Assembly (NCBI RefSeq): GCF_015832195.1
Contig: NC_052017.1
Location: 53,208,652 to 53,272,651 of the forward strand
Source: Motacilla alba alba
Taxonomy: Eukaryota; Chordata; Aves; Passeriformes; Motacillidae
Reading direction: 5' to 3'
Length of the DNA stretch: 64,000 nucleotides
In this document: piece by piece, positions 24,490-35,948 of the stretch
How the letters are laid out: the number at the start of each line of letters is the position of its first letter
How positions within the stretch are numbered: the stretch's first letter is position 1
Translations under genes and position numbers: made by a program
Notes under the pieces: generated by a model
What the model was told of the DNA's origin: nothing
Seen by the model: the letters and a program-made list of their open reading frames with translations, nothing else
Database searches by the model: none

Positions 24490-26671
24490 CTGAAAGAAAT
24501 ACCATCACATATTCATAGTTGCCAAATATCACACACCCAACAAATAAGAATAAAAAGCTTTTCTCCAGTATCACATTAAAGCCACCTAAGCTTTATCTAG
24601 CAGGCAGGACAAATATTAGTTTAACATATTTCTTTTAGGATATTTATATTTAAAAAACCCACATAAAAGTGAATGCAATTAAGCAAAGTGAACAAAGATT
24701 TTGCTAGTGTTGGGATTCCATTTAGTCTTGAAAATACTAATACAGCCACACACCACTGGTGTATTTGCAGGTTTTTTGGTTGTTTTTCACTTGTGGGTTG
24801 GTATTTTGGTTGTTTTCTTGGGGAGCCTGGGGAAAGGGGAATTGGAGTTCTTTTGGTAGTTTGTTTGTTTGTTTTAACTTAATATTGAGCTACAATGCCA
24901 TTCTTTTTAGTCAATCCTGAAGAATTTAGTAGAGTCTCTTGCCTGCACCAAGTCACACAATTCATCTGGTCAGTAACATATTCCTGAAACTCTCCACACA
25001 TAACATCAAGATACCACTGCGAGACAACAACTGATTAAGTCACATGCTGCACGACGCCAACTAAAAGAAGAGCTTGCTATAGCTGGTGCAGGGCCCCACC
25101 TCCAGCTCTTCCAGAAATCCTGCCTTAAATGTGCTGCAGACACTGATATTACTGTATGATTTATGCTTAATTTCCAATTTTAAACCTTTCTTAAACATCA
25201 TGAAGACTAGAAATCTATTTTAAATAGAATTAAAGCTAAATTCAAATTCAGATAGAATCACTGTCCTGAGTGTTAACAAGCATGAGCATTCCTGTATCTA
25301 TTTCAATATCTAGACTTCATCTACTTGCTAAAATTGAAAATTTTCCTCAATGAGGCAGCAGGGAAGACTGATACAGAAACACAGCCACAGAAACAAGCTG
25401 AAGAACCTTAGGTGGCATATTACATAGCCATTGTCACAATTATGCTATACAATATAGTAACACAGAAGTCTACAGCCATTTAAGATCTACAGTGGCAGAA
25501 GTCAAGCAAACATATAAATTGCTTATCAACATTTCTACTGTTTATTGTCTCAAATAACTATTTTGGTTCAAGCAGGATGCTTAGGAGGCCAGGGGCAATA
25601 TCTTCTCTGTGTACTTCAGGTAATTCAAAGCAAAACATCTCAGTAATACTTTCCTTGTAGAACACTAGTGGGGCTACTGATCTTTTGGATTAACACTCCT
25701 GTGAAAGTAGACATCCTCTCACAGAAAGAGGGGATTACTCACCTTCTAAAATGTTTGAAATTTAAAATTCTGAAGCTGCCCTTCTTCTTTGATCACAAAA
25801 AAAATGCAAAACTCCAAAATCATTACTTCATACTTAATTGTTGACATTGCTCTGTTCCTACTACCTGGATGTTTGGAATACCACCAGTGTTGGTCTAATC
25901 TGATACTGCAAAATTGATGTACCTTTGCCTGGTCACAAAAATTAAAATCTTTATAACAATGGTCAGTAAATAAGGATGACCTATAGATTGATGTGGCAAA
26001 ACCTTTGTCAAACATTCATAGTTTCATTAAATGTCCAAACGTTCAATATTTCCTATTACTAATAAATTATAGAGAATTTAGTATGCATTTATTTATTTAT
26101 CTATTTAGTATTTATATAGTATTTATTTAGCATCTCGATTTATGTTATTAATTATTATAAACTGTTATGTTATAAAAGATAGGGAGTGTAATATTGTTTA
26201 GTGTCTCAACTATTTTCACCAACTAGTTTCAAGATTAGTAATACCAAAAGAGAGAAAATTAAAGTATGGAAATTTAAAGGAAAAAATACATTACACAACG
26301 TGCAGCTGCTATGGCATAATTACATACCTCAAATGCGTAATGATGCATAAAACTTAGAGACAAGTGAGGAGACTATTTCTAAAAAAAACCCAAATGCTAT
26401 GCAATTTGTCATTCTTATATGGTCTTCCAAACTAAAAAGTGTAGCTATACCATAAGAATGAAGCATTTTTTTATCATTACCCAATCCTTAGAAACTTCTT
26501 GGATAAGAAGCGCATGTGCTGAGTGGAAGAAGAAAACCATTGTGTTAAGCTAAAAAATACACCAAATTTAATTAGAAGCTAATTACCCAATATCCTTACA
26601 TTATATCTATATATATATACACTTAATATGCAGTTCTTATTATATCTAAAATAAACAAATAAAAATCTTAC
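24490..26671. other. SUGCT intron 3
   Basis: Non-coding, with T/G-rich stretches near 24770-24880 and a ttta-rich simple repeat near 26085-26135. No mobile-element family is recognised. Confidence 0.6.
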
Positions 26672-26745
26672 CTGGTCTTTCCACTTTGATAACTTCAGCC
26701 CCTAGATCTCCCAAATTCATTGTGGCAAATGGTCCTGCAAGGACC
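26672..26745 (-). CDS. SUGCT: SUGCT coding exon 3
   Basis: A 74-bp exon. One base completes the Arg codon from exon 2; 24 residues follow (74-97), reading [20 protein letters not shown] and then VERP; the last base starts a Gly codon. This is the most conserved N-terminal motif of CaiB/BaiF CoA-transferases (LAGPxxxxxLxDxGAxVIKVE), where CoA binds. Acceptor TTTGAAG, donor CCAG|GTAAGA. The intron between exons 3 and 2 is only 93 bp. Confidence 0.97.
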
Positions 26746-26838
26746 CTTCAAAATGAAAAAAAATTTGTTTTCTTAGTTTTTCCAATCAGAATATTTGCAT
26801 TTAGACACACTGTTACAAATGATAGAAAAAACACAAAC

Positions 26839-26890
26839 CTTGTTAAATCAAGAACTTTCACACCATCCAATGGCTTTACATTACTAGCAC
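26839..26890 (-). CDS. SUGCT: SUGCT coding exon 2
   Basis: A 52-bp exon. Its first two bases complete Gly-56, then ASNVKPLDGVKVLDLT (57-72), and its last two bases begin Arg-73. The PLxGVKVLDLTR phrase is the start of the folded enzyme. Acceptor TTCTTGTCAG, donor ACAAG|GTTTGT. Phase 1 at the 5' side matches exon 1 exactly (166 coding bases), and phase 2 at the 3' side matches exon 3. Confidence 0.95.
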
Positions 26891-29800
26891 CTGACAAGAA
26901 ACAAAAAACAGTGACTTCAATTTCAAAAAAACCCAAAACACACTGTTTTTAGAACACTCATCATTCTCTCTCATCTCCATTCCCAAATATATGATAATAA
27001 AGCTTTCTGAACAAGCTGGTTATTAGGTGCATACTACATTAGTAAAGCCTTTCAAAGCTGGAAAACTTTATGTATGACATTTCAGAACCTATTCGAACTC
27101 CCTAGCAAGTCTACACTAAAGCTACTTTATAGCAATAGTTTATATGTGCCTTCCACAAACACACAGCTTTTAAAGGCTAATCTGAAGAAAGATACAACAA
27201 AAGCATTTTAACAAGCAACATCAGAATGACATAAGCTAAAAGTAAGGGTGCCAGAAGCATAGTAGAATTCACAAAGTGTTTTGACACAAGTAGACCCATC
27301 CACTTGCATCATATACACAAAAAGAATATCCCCTTTACAAAACTTAAGGCAGAATACATGAGCCAAGGAAACACTTTCAATGGCAGCTGCACATGCAAGA
27401 TAACTATTAAGAAATCACAATGCCTTCTTCCTTTCCCTCACCCTTTCCAACCTGACCAGGTCTAAGAAACAACAGTAATGGCAATAAACATTACAGAGAG
27501 AGACAGTAATCTCACAGTCTAGACCACAGGTTGGCCAACTATTTCTTTGGTGGCATTAGGTTCTCATCTTCTCCTTCAATCTTTAATTGAAGGCTAGGGA
27601 CACAAACACTTCATCACCTTGTGAGGACGGTCATTCAGTCATTGTTTGGAAAGTGGTCTCGTATCACACACAAAACAAAAGCACCTGGCCGACAACACCA
27701 CTAAAGTGACACAGACCAGCTTGTGGCAAGCATCTCTTTTTGGAGCTTGTCCTGGCAAGAGAAAGATGTAAAACATGTTGGGGTGGGGTGAGGGGGTGGG
27801 AATCAAACAAACCACATTCATTCAAAGCTTGCAGGGCAGTGTGGTGCATCTCCTATATCACGCAGCAGTGCATGCCGTTATCACCTGCTCCACATTCCCT
27901 CCATTAGACCTGAACCACCATTCAGTCACACTCATAACTCTTCTTCCTACATATGGGAAGAAGATTTATGTCAAGAGAGAGATAAAAGAAAGCTACAGAG
28001 AAGCAGCAGTAGAAATTCAAGGTTTCTGCTAAAATATTTTCATTAAGTGCTCTGCCCTCAATGAGGACACTTGCATCCCATTGTTCATCTTTAAGAAATT
28101 TTCCTCCATTTTTGCCACTTACTCCAGGGAGATTTCAATTTAACAGGTTTTGTGCTTTAATACAATATGCAAACTGAGCAGCATTTTGAAAACATGTACA
28201 TCTAGGAAAGGTCATGTGTTTTGCACTTTCAAAGCCTTTAGGAAAACCTCAGGTTGCTACTCTTCAGTGCTCCACACCTCCATGGGTTTCAGACATTGGA
28301 AAACAGTTCTGCCAGGTAAACACCACAGATCCTCCAGTATAACTTTAGTTTTATCAAGCTGAATGCAAAATTTTCTCTGCAAAAGCCCTACTCTTTTATT
28401 CAAAAATATGTAAAAAGCTTTACTGAAGCTTCCTAAAAATTAAAAATATGTAATTTCAGTTTAAAAAGGTCTACCTTCTCTATTATTTCCACACCTTTTA
28501 GAGCTGCACTTTGATAGCTCACCTATTCTCATCCTGAGCCAATATTTAGGGCTACTCACAGATACACTACCAGAATAGCAACTTTTCAGAGCCAACAGGT
28601 TCTCTACCTGCAGTCAAGTTGTAGGAATCCATAAAGCTATTTCTCAAAAAAAAAAAAAAAACAGTAAAATGTTAAGATTAGGCTGTAAATATGTATTTAT
28701 ACATAACTAAAACTGATGAACCCTTACTAATTATCATATCATTCACATTATGGCATCATCTAACACTCTATTCAGGGGTTAGGACTCTTCCATAGCTGGA
28801 ACAGAATAGGAGAGCACAACTGTTGCTCTGAAGACAAACAGACCATTGTGATTTATTTCTTTTAATGACAGTAAATAACAGATATCCATGATGGTGAAGA
28901 AATGCAAGAAAGAGATCAAAAGTTTTCTTTTGAAAATCGAGGAACAGATCTGTTGGTCTTTTCAGAATAGAACACAGATGTTCACCAAAAAAAAAAAAAA
29001 ATATATATATGTGAGCTAGATCATATATGCAGTGTGACACTAATTTGCTGAGATAACTGCAGTAGAAAGCCTTTTGACATCAGCAGTTCTGGTACATGAA
29101 TCCTGAATAAGGGAGTATTATCTATTTTAGGAACAAAAAGAAACAAAAACACATAATAAACAAACACAAGAGATCAGAATTGATCAGCGTTAACTAGAAA
29201 CATCTCCTGGATTTTTTAATTTCATCACTAGCTTCCTAAGCAGGCACATACCCAAAGTTAGATTTTATTAGAATTCTGACTCAACAGTCTTAATTTTCTA
29301 AAATGCAAACTCACATTTTCTCTTGTATTTTTGCTTTTATTTATACCAGTAACTTGATGACTGAATGAAAAATCACTCTCCCAGCTCTAACTATATCCTC
29401 TGTGTAAACACTTGATTCCCATGATGCTTGAATTTATTGTGAATTAGACTATCATATCCATATTTCATAAATAACTTTGATTAAGAATAAATAGACCAGC
29501 TCACTCTCAATATGATTCACACTCTTTAGCTAAGCTCAATAGCTTGTTCCAAGGTTGGCCTAGCCTAACAGTATGCAACAGTAAGCAACCAACAGAGAGA
29601 CCATTCCATAGAACAGAAATCAATTCTCATGTCATATTCCAAAAATATTTCCTTTACACTTGTGACAGAAGAGGGCACCTAGAAGACACAATTAATTTTT
29701 GCAACAATGCAAATTAAGAGATCCCATTCCAATTACTTTCAATTCCAGAGGACATGATTGCTGCACAATCAGCATTTTTTTCACTTTATCCATGCAGTAT

Positions 29801-30408
29801 GTTATAATCAGGCCCATCACTACCGTGGACTAATTCTCAATCAGTGGGTACACTCCAGCCTGGAACACACTTGGTATGTTCATAGTAGGAGGCAGAACTG
29901 CAAACTTCCTCCAATTCTAGTGCCAGCAAAGCTATTGTTACTATTTTTCTGTTATTTAGTAACAGAGAAACTTGAAGCCAGAGAACGATCAATTTGCTGC
30001 AACTTTGGTTTATTTCATTTCATTTTTTAAAAAATTTTAAAAGCACAAGTGCAGGCAGTTAGACTGATAGCCTTACAAAAAGATGGGGCCTGGAACACGG
30101 CGTGCCATTAGCCCGGGCTGCCCGGAGAGCCGACACGCTCCGCGTCACAAGCGGCGCGCTCCTGCGGGCGAAGTCCGAGCCCCGAGGCTGCCCCGGGGCT
30201 GCGCTCAGCGCGGCACGGCCGCGCGGGGATCCCTTCGCCAGCCCCGCGCAGGAACCTCCCGCAGGTGTTCCGCCCCGCCAGAGAAGCGGCTCCGACCCCC
30301 GCCCCAGCGGCACCGCCTCAGAGCCCGGCGGGAATCACACGGACACAGGGGCCCGACGCGGCGGGAGAAGGGAAGCAGAGGAGGAAGAGGGGCAGCACGG
30401 CTCGGTAC
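26891..30408. other. SUGCT intron 1
   Basis: A 3.5-kb first intron. It contains a G-rich motif at 27780-27800, described separately, an A run with a short ta repeat near 28988-29010, and the 3' edge of the promoter CpG island from about 30080. Short open frames (for example near 27775-28032 and 29758-30030) show no known domain. Confidence 0.65.
27780..27800 (+). other. Perfect G-quadruplex-type motif
   Basis: Four G runs (4, 4, 5 and 3) are separated by loops of 1, 3 and 1 nt: ggggtggggtgagggggtgg plus one more g. It lies on the strand that is the template for SUGCT, within intron 1. Very short loops favour a stable parallel quadruplex in DNA. The nascent RNA would be C-rich. Confidence 0.8.
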
Positions 30409-31000
30409 CTGCCGGGGGAGCACCTCCGCTCCGCGCCCCTCCGCCACTGCCCGGGGAAGGGGAGGCAGAGGCAGCGCTCAGGGCTCTGGCACTGCCGCCG
30501 GCAGCTTCAGGACAGCGGCTCCTCCAGAGCCCTTCGCAACACCGGCTCCTTCTTCCCAGCGCGGCGCGCAGCATCCCCGCTACTCGAGACACCACCGAGC
30601 GCTCGGCGCAGGCGCCGCCACCGCCCCCTTCCCCTCCCGCTCCCGGGACAGCCTTGGATCTCCCGGGACGGGGGGCGGGCGGCCCCGAGCCCAGCGTCGC
30701 TCCCGGCTGGCTGCCGCGCACGGTGCGCCTCTCCTGTGCTATGAAGCACTCCCGCCTGGGCTTCATAAAGCAGGGAGGCGTCCTGCAGATGTTCGCGGCG
30801 GGAATTCCGCTGTTTGATGGCTGGAAATTTGTACTTCCAGCTCGGCGTACAGACCGTGACATACAACATTGCCAAGGTGGAATAAAAGTAGAAATCCTCC
30901 CACCACCACCACGAAGGGTTTTCCGCGCTTACCAAGGCAGGCAGCCGCACTGGATGCGCTCAGCGGCACGAGGGAGATCCTTCCCCTCATTTCGCCGTCA
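30080..31000. promoter_or_regulatory. CpG-rich promoter region of SUGCT
   Basis: An abrupt GC- and CpG-dense block in otherwise AT-rich sequence. It covers SUGCT exon 1 and reaches about 400 bp upstream of it. An NRF1-like GCGCAGGCGC element lies near 30606-30615, just upstream of the ATG, which would fit a mitochondrial gene. No TATA box is evident. The large open frames on both strands here (up to 300 codons) come from CpG-rich composition with few stop codons. The transcription start was not located. Confidence 0.75.
30409..30574 (-). CDS. SUGCT: SUGCT coding exon 1 (mitochondrial targeting region)
   Basis: SUGCT moves CoA from succinyl-CoA to glutarate in mitochondria; loss of the human gene causes glutaric aciduria type III. 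Exon 1 encodes residues 1-55 plus one base. The ATG at 30574 starts MLRAALGRRSRCCEGLWRSR, rich in Arg and Ala and without acidic residues for the first 13 positions, as expected of a matrix-targeting presequence. The donor GCAG|GTACCG after 30409 joins exon 2 in phase 1. The frame stays open upstream to another ATG at 30862, which would add 96 residues. I prefer 30574 because it gives a normal presequence and length. The segment shows little sequence conservation, so it is supported mainly by position, phase and composition. Confidence 0.85.
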
Positions 31001-32509
31001 ATGAAGGTGCAATATCACTTACACTGTAAGCTGTATCTTCAGCCGGGTATAGTTATGGAAGGATTAGCTTGAACTGACCTTTGAGCAACTCTTCCCTGAA
31101 CGAAGTACCCTCAGACTACTTTTAGTCTGTATTAGGACAGAGCAGAAGGCTTGTTACAGGAACACCATGGTGTCTTCTTGCCTCTCTAACAGGATAAAAA
31201 AGCCTGCACAGAGGTTCGGCATTTGCTTGTCAGAAATATGTGAGGATAAGACAACTCTTGTATCTCAAAAGCAGCTGAAACTTCTGACTGCTTGAAAATG
31301 AGCATGATGAACAGTATAGGCTTAAGACATAAGTCACATATCAGTCTGCCTAAATGCTGAGGAAGAACATAGAGAAAATCTACATGACAGGTTTGTTGAC
31401 TGGAAGTGCTGTGTGTAATCAAAAGCACTACATGGATGCTTAAAGATTTGTCAACAAGAAGAAATTAATCAGCACAATTACCCCAGTATAACTCAACATG
31501 TGCACAATGGTATGTATTTCTAATTCATGCGGTGTGAAAAGGGTTTAAATTAAACTGTGCTTTTTTTGGAATGAGACAGATAATTTGGTAACTTACATTG
31601 ATAAACTGTCTTTTGTAGACATGGCATTCCTTGTGTGCACAATAAAAACAGACAGTCTTCCAGACTAAAGGATTATCAAAAAATGTACATCAGCAGGTTT
31701 AGTGTCTTTCCATTTTAGAATTTAAAAGATATTGCCTGATTTTTCACAGAGAGATTGTATAACATAGGCGAGTTCCCTGTGAATATAAACTTATTGTTTG
31801 TTATTCTAAAAAAACAAACCAAAACCTGTTTAAAGCTAAAGAAAAGCAAGACTGGTATATAAAGTACAGAAACTTTCTGCTTACTTTAATAGTTAATTTT
31901 TGTTAACTGCTGTTCTGAAAGCCCTTCTTAATTTTCCTATGTTGCAATGTCCTAAAACTTAGTAGTGCTTTGTTGTAATGACAGAAAATAAATTAAAAAA
32001 AACTTTACCATTTTTTACAGAGCTGTTGAGAATTTGCATTAATATGTACCTGAGAACAGAGCATGAATGGTAATAAATAACATTGTTAAATTGACTTTGT
32101 GCTAAATATTAAGTTCTCATACTAAATAGCATTTTGCCACGAGTTTGTACGAGTAAGTTTTTGCCTGAGCTACCACTCACTTAATTGCTGACAGTTCAAA
32201 CTGATTTTGAGGAAAATCCTTTCATTAAAGTGCTCTTTAAATGTCACTCTGTTTTTTCAGTCGGGACTGCCGCAACACGTAGCATTTGCAGGCTCAGACT
32301 CCAGAACAAAGGCGCACAATGAGCATGTCTGAAGTGATAGGAAATGCGAGGTAAACACTCGCTTTGCTTTACAGGAGTTGCTAACATTTCGTTGTTTTTT
32401 AGCAGCTGTAGAACCGCGGGCATTCGCTGACAGCCACGCTGAGCCCACGGACGCCATGAGCCCCACCGTCTGAGTTACCAGGCATCTTCTGAGACTCCTA
32501 CTCCAGATT
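31001..32509. other. Intergenic spacer between divergent SUGCT and MPLKIP
   Basis: The coding starts of the two genes are 2198 bp apart, head to head. This middle portion is AT-rich with no repeats recognised. A 90-bp exon-like stretch at 32261-32350 is listed separately among the findings. Confidence 0.7.
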
Positions 32510-33330
32510 AATCCTCTTCAGCTGAAAGCCGAGGGATTCGGCGCGCCGGGTCGCTGTGCGAGGCTGCCGGGCCCTCTCTCCCGCCTCCCGCTCCCAGGCG
32601 GGATGGGACGGCCGGCGCCTCGCCCTCCCGGCCGCGGAACGTTTAGACGCCGGAACCTGCCGCCCGCCTGGCGGGGAAGCGGCGGGGGAAGGGAACAGAG
32701 CGGACGCGGCGCCGCCGCCGCCATTGCACAGGTTCCGCTCCCGTCGCCGCCATTCCCGGCCAGTCCCGGCCATGTACCGGCCGGGATTCCGCGCACCCAC
32801 ACCTCCCTACGCGGGCGGCGGCTTCCGGAGCCCTCCCTCCGGCGGAGGACCCCTGCCGCCCTCTCCGCGGGGCTACGGGAGCCCCCACCACACGCCGCCC
32901 TACGGCCACCGGCCCGGGCCGTACGGCAGCGGCCTCTCGCCCCGAGGCCCCGGGTTCCACGGGCGCTTCGGGAGCCCCTCGCCGGGGGCGCAGACCCCGC
33001 GCAGGCCGCAGAGCGTCAGTCCCCGGTATCCGGCTCCGTACGGCGGCTCGTCCCCGGCCGGAGCGCCTCTGCACCCGCCGCCGCAGCACAAGCGCTCGCC
33101 CGGCGGCTTCCAGAGGCACTTTCAGGTACGGGGCAAGGCGAAGAGGGACACGGGGAGGAGGGAAAGAGGGAGGAAGGGAGCTGCTGCTTCTAAGCGAGGC
33201 CCGTAACCCGCTGCGGGAAGACACACTGGGGCTTTGTGTCAGCGCAGCATCCACCCGCCAACAGGATTTTCAGGGAAGAGCGAGGCTGGAACCTCACTGG
33301 GCAACAACAGCTTTTCCCCCGCCCATTCCC
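32510..33330. promoter_or_regulatory. CpG-rich promoter and 5' region of MPLKIP
   Basis: A dense CpG block that begins just before the 5' UTR and covers coding exon 1. Two GCCGCCAT elements (about 32717-32724 and 32746-32753), resembling YY1 sites, lie within 60 bp upstream of the ATG, as is common in TATA-less housekeeping promoters. No TATA box is seen. Confidence 0.75.
32772..33125 (+). CDS. MPLKIP: MPLKIP (TTDN1) coding exon 1
   Basis: MPLKIP is the M-phase-specific PLK1-interacting protein, mutated in non-photosensitive trichothiodystrophy and also linked to intron-lariat processing. Exon 1 (354 bp, residues 1-118) encodes a disordered Gly/Pro/Ser/Arg-rich half. The family's short motifs are visible: RAPTPPY near residue 7, then [25 protein letters not shown], and several SP/TP sites of the CDK1/PLK1-docking kind. 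The ATG at 32772 matches the start of mammalian MPLKIP. The frame is open upstream to another ATG at 32556 (+72 residues), more likely 5' UTR. Donor TTTCAG|GTACGG, phase 0. Confidence 0.95.
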
Positions 33331-34305
33331 CCGCAGTAGAGAGGACGGACAGAGCACACGCAGCTGTGAGATGAGGAAAGGGAAGAGGGCCGTAGGCTGG
33401 CGGGTTGTGAAGACACAAAAATGCAGCTTTCTTTTTCATACTCTGGCGTATAAAGGTAGAGAATTAAGCACGGGCCAAAACGACAGCAATCACCTTCCTG
33501 CCTTCCTCTGATAAGTTTTCTTTAGTGCAGTGGTGAAGTGCACAGTGTGTGTTTACTTTGCCCGTATTGTCATCCATCATGGGAGCTGCCCTATCCACAC
33601 CCTATCCACACGGAGTTTTCAGGGACACGGACAGAGAAAAGGAGTGATTTGTTAAAGAAAATTAAGCTGAGGCTCCTTTAAGCAGAAATGAGAGCATCTG
33701 TTGTGGTAATAGCCTCTCACTTTGAAGTCTTTGCTTTGCACTGAAAGCTTCCTGAAAGCCAGCAACAACAGGTTCTATGAGTTAAGCTTTTTTCAGCTGT
33801 GTTAGTTGTGGCATGTGACTAGCAATGCACACAGGGATGACAGTTCTCTGGAGAACAGCTTTATTTATATAACTGGCTTTATGCAATATTAGAGAAGCCT
33901 TAAAAGTGTAACAAATGGCACATGCAGTACAATGATAATTTTTTGTGCTCTTATTGATACTTGAAGGATTAAATATGATAATGAAGTCACATCTTAATAC
34001 AGATTAGTAAAATCTTATTGTGCCTGCACTGCATTGTCACTTATGATGCAGTTAACTCAGAAATCTCGTAGTTGGTGGAAGGGGATCATTACAAAATTTA
34101 TACATTGTCTTCAGCACAACAGCAGAGACTCTCGCGGTGTGGAAGCCAACAGACTGCATAACCTCAGTGCCTTTTGAAAAAGCCAAGCATGTGGCATTTC
34201 TGCTGCAGATCACGGAGGGACAATTTATGTCATTGATGTCTAATTTCCCTTCAAAAGATCACTCTTTGGCTGTTCAATCAAGTGTTTTTTTTTTCAAAGC
34301 CTGCC

Positions 34306-35948
34306 TGTCATGGGTTGGCGCTGGTGCAGTTGCAGTGCACCCATGAAAACATAGTTTCTCAAATGGCTACTGTGAGATGACCAGAAACCAAGCAGAGCAG
34401 GCTCAAGCTTAGAAATAAAGAAAAAAAAACTTTATTAACGTACCCTATAATAAAAGGAACACACAAAATTCAGAATGAAAACCTTCCAAAACATTCCTCC
34501 TCCCCACACCCAGTTTCCACCAAAGCACAATGAGACAAGACTTTGGATTCTCAGTCAAGTTACCACTTCTCAGATAATCAGTTCATCAATGGAGAGGGGA
34601 GTTTCTCTTGTGCCATAGGTACCACAGGAAACACAGTTCAAACCTCTTGCGTTTCCATGTCGCACATGGCACCGCCTGACGAACATTTGCCATCCTGACA
34701 TCCTTCTCCTATGTACAGTGCTCTCACCACCGTCCATGGACCAAAACTGCTTACAGGGTTCCTTTTAAGGATGCTTTGCCAAGTACCAAGAAACAGCAAC
34801 TTCTCATCTTAGGACAACAGTCCCCCCCATTTTCACCTCCGCTGGGGCCAAGGGTCTTGAGAACAGAGATCTTCTTCCCTGAAGACAGAGGGCACCACCA
34901 CACCCTCCTCATCTTCCTCTGTTCACTTCACTCCTGCACATGGCATCACTGCAGCAGGTCACTCTCTCTCATGCGCTGGCAGTCATTACAGCAGGTCACT
35001 CTCTTGGCTCAAACCACTGCATCCTGTAACATTCTGTGTTACAGGAAAATTGCTTCAGTCTATGTCTATACAAGAAAAAGTCCAGCCAAAGGCCACTCCA
35101 TTATCTCTTCCCACGTAGGATTCTTTCCCATCTTCTTCTGACATCTCAGGTCCCAGGCTGTCTCTCTTCTCTTTCAGATCAAGGAGGATTAGTGTTTCGC
35201 AAAGTTTTCTTTGTCCAAGAAAAGGTTAAAATCTCGGGCTCTGCTGCCCTCAGGAGGCTGAAATCTCCCAGGGGTCTGCCCGGGACTCCCACGGCTGGGC
35301 ACCTTCCCCCCTCTTTCTCCTCTGCCTGCGTGCTCCCAGCACATGATACCAAATTTCAAGGTGGCACAGGCTCTCTCTTTCTCTCTCTGGGGGGCTGCCT
35401 GGGATATCCCAGTGTTTCTCTACCTCTCCGTTCCTGCAGGGGCTGGCCTGGTTCCATCTCTTCACCCCCATCTCTGTCGGGGCTCCCAGCCTACCTCAGC
35501 CTAGGCTGCATGGCTTCCCCTTGCCCACCCAGCCTGTGGCTGGGCAGGGGAGATCCAAACTCTGCACTGACCAGAAGGAAAGAGGAAGTCCGCTGGGAGT
35601 CTCTGCTTTTAACCCCATGTTCTCAGAGGCGTATCTATGTCTTCAGTGGTTACACCAGGTGTCAATATTCAAGCCTGACCACTGATTGGTATAGCTATAA
35701 CTTCCTGAGAAAACTCATTTCCTTGTCAACCTACAACACTGCCTTAGAATTAATTGAGCAGAAGAATATGCAGGAATCCTTTTTTCTTTAGTCAGAACTG
35801 TTTCATATCAGCATCTGAGGATGGGAACCCTCCTGTAGGCTCCATTCTTGATTTAAGAAACCTGACATAAAGTCAGGTTACATTCTGAGGTAAGAAACAT
35901 GACATAAAGAAGGTACAAGTTTGAATCCAGTCTCAGACTGTCACAACA
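34306..35948 (-). mobile_element. Long LTR-like element (avian ERVL-type), antisense
   Basis: The proposed ends are TGTTGTGACA (minus-strand start, 35948) and CCATGACA (minus-strand end, 34306). The plus-strand start TGTCATGGGTTGGCGC resembles the terminus of a known avian ERVL LTR group. On the minus strand an AATAAA lies at 34436-34431, about 125 bp before the 3' terminus, fitting an R/U5 layout. The body includes C/T-rich text and a tgaccactgattggtat phrase. No target-site duplication is evident, and 1.64 kb is long for an LTR, so the limits are uncertain. A 251-codon plus-strand open frame inside (35036-35791) has no recognisable domain. Confidence 0.55.

Noticed and set aside
30083..31004. 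Large plus-strand open frames (244 and 300 codons) over the SUGCT promoter
   Set aside because: They lie in a CpG island where stop codons are rare, overlap each other and the antisense SUGCT exon, and show Arg/Ala/Pro/Gly composition without any domain.
32643..33254. 203-codon minus-strand frame opposite MPLKIP exon 1
   Set aside because: It is a shadow of the GC-rich MPLKIP exon, with no domain and Arg/Ala/Gly-rich composition.
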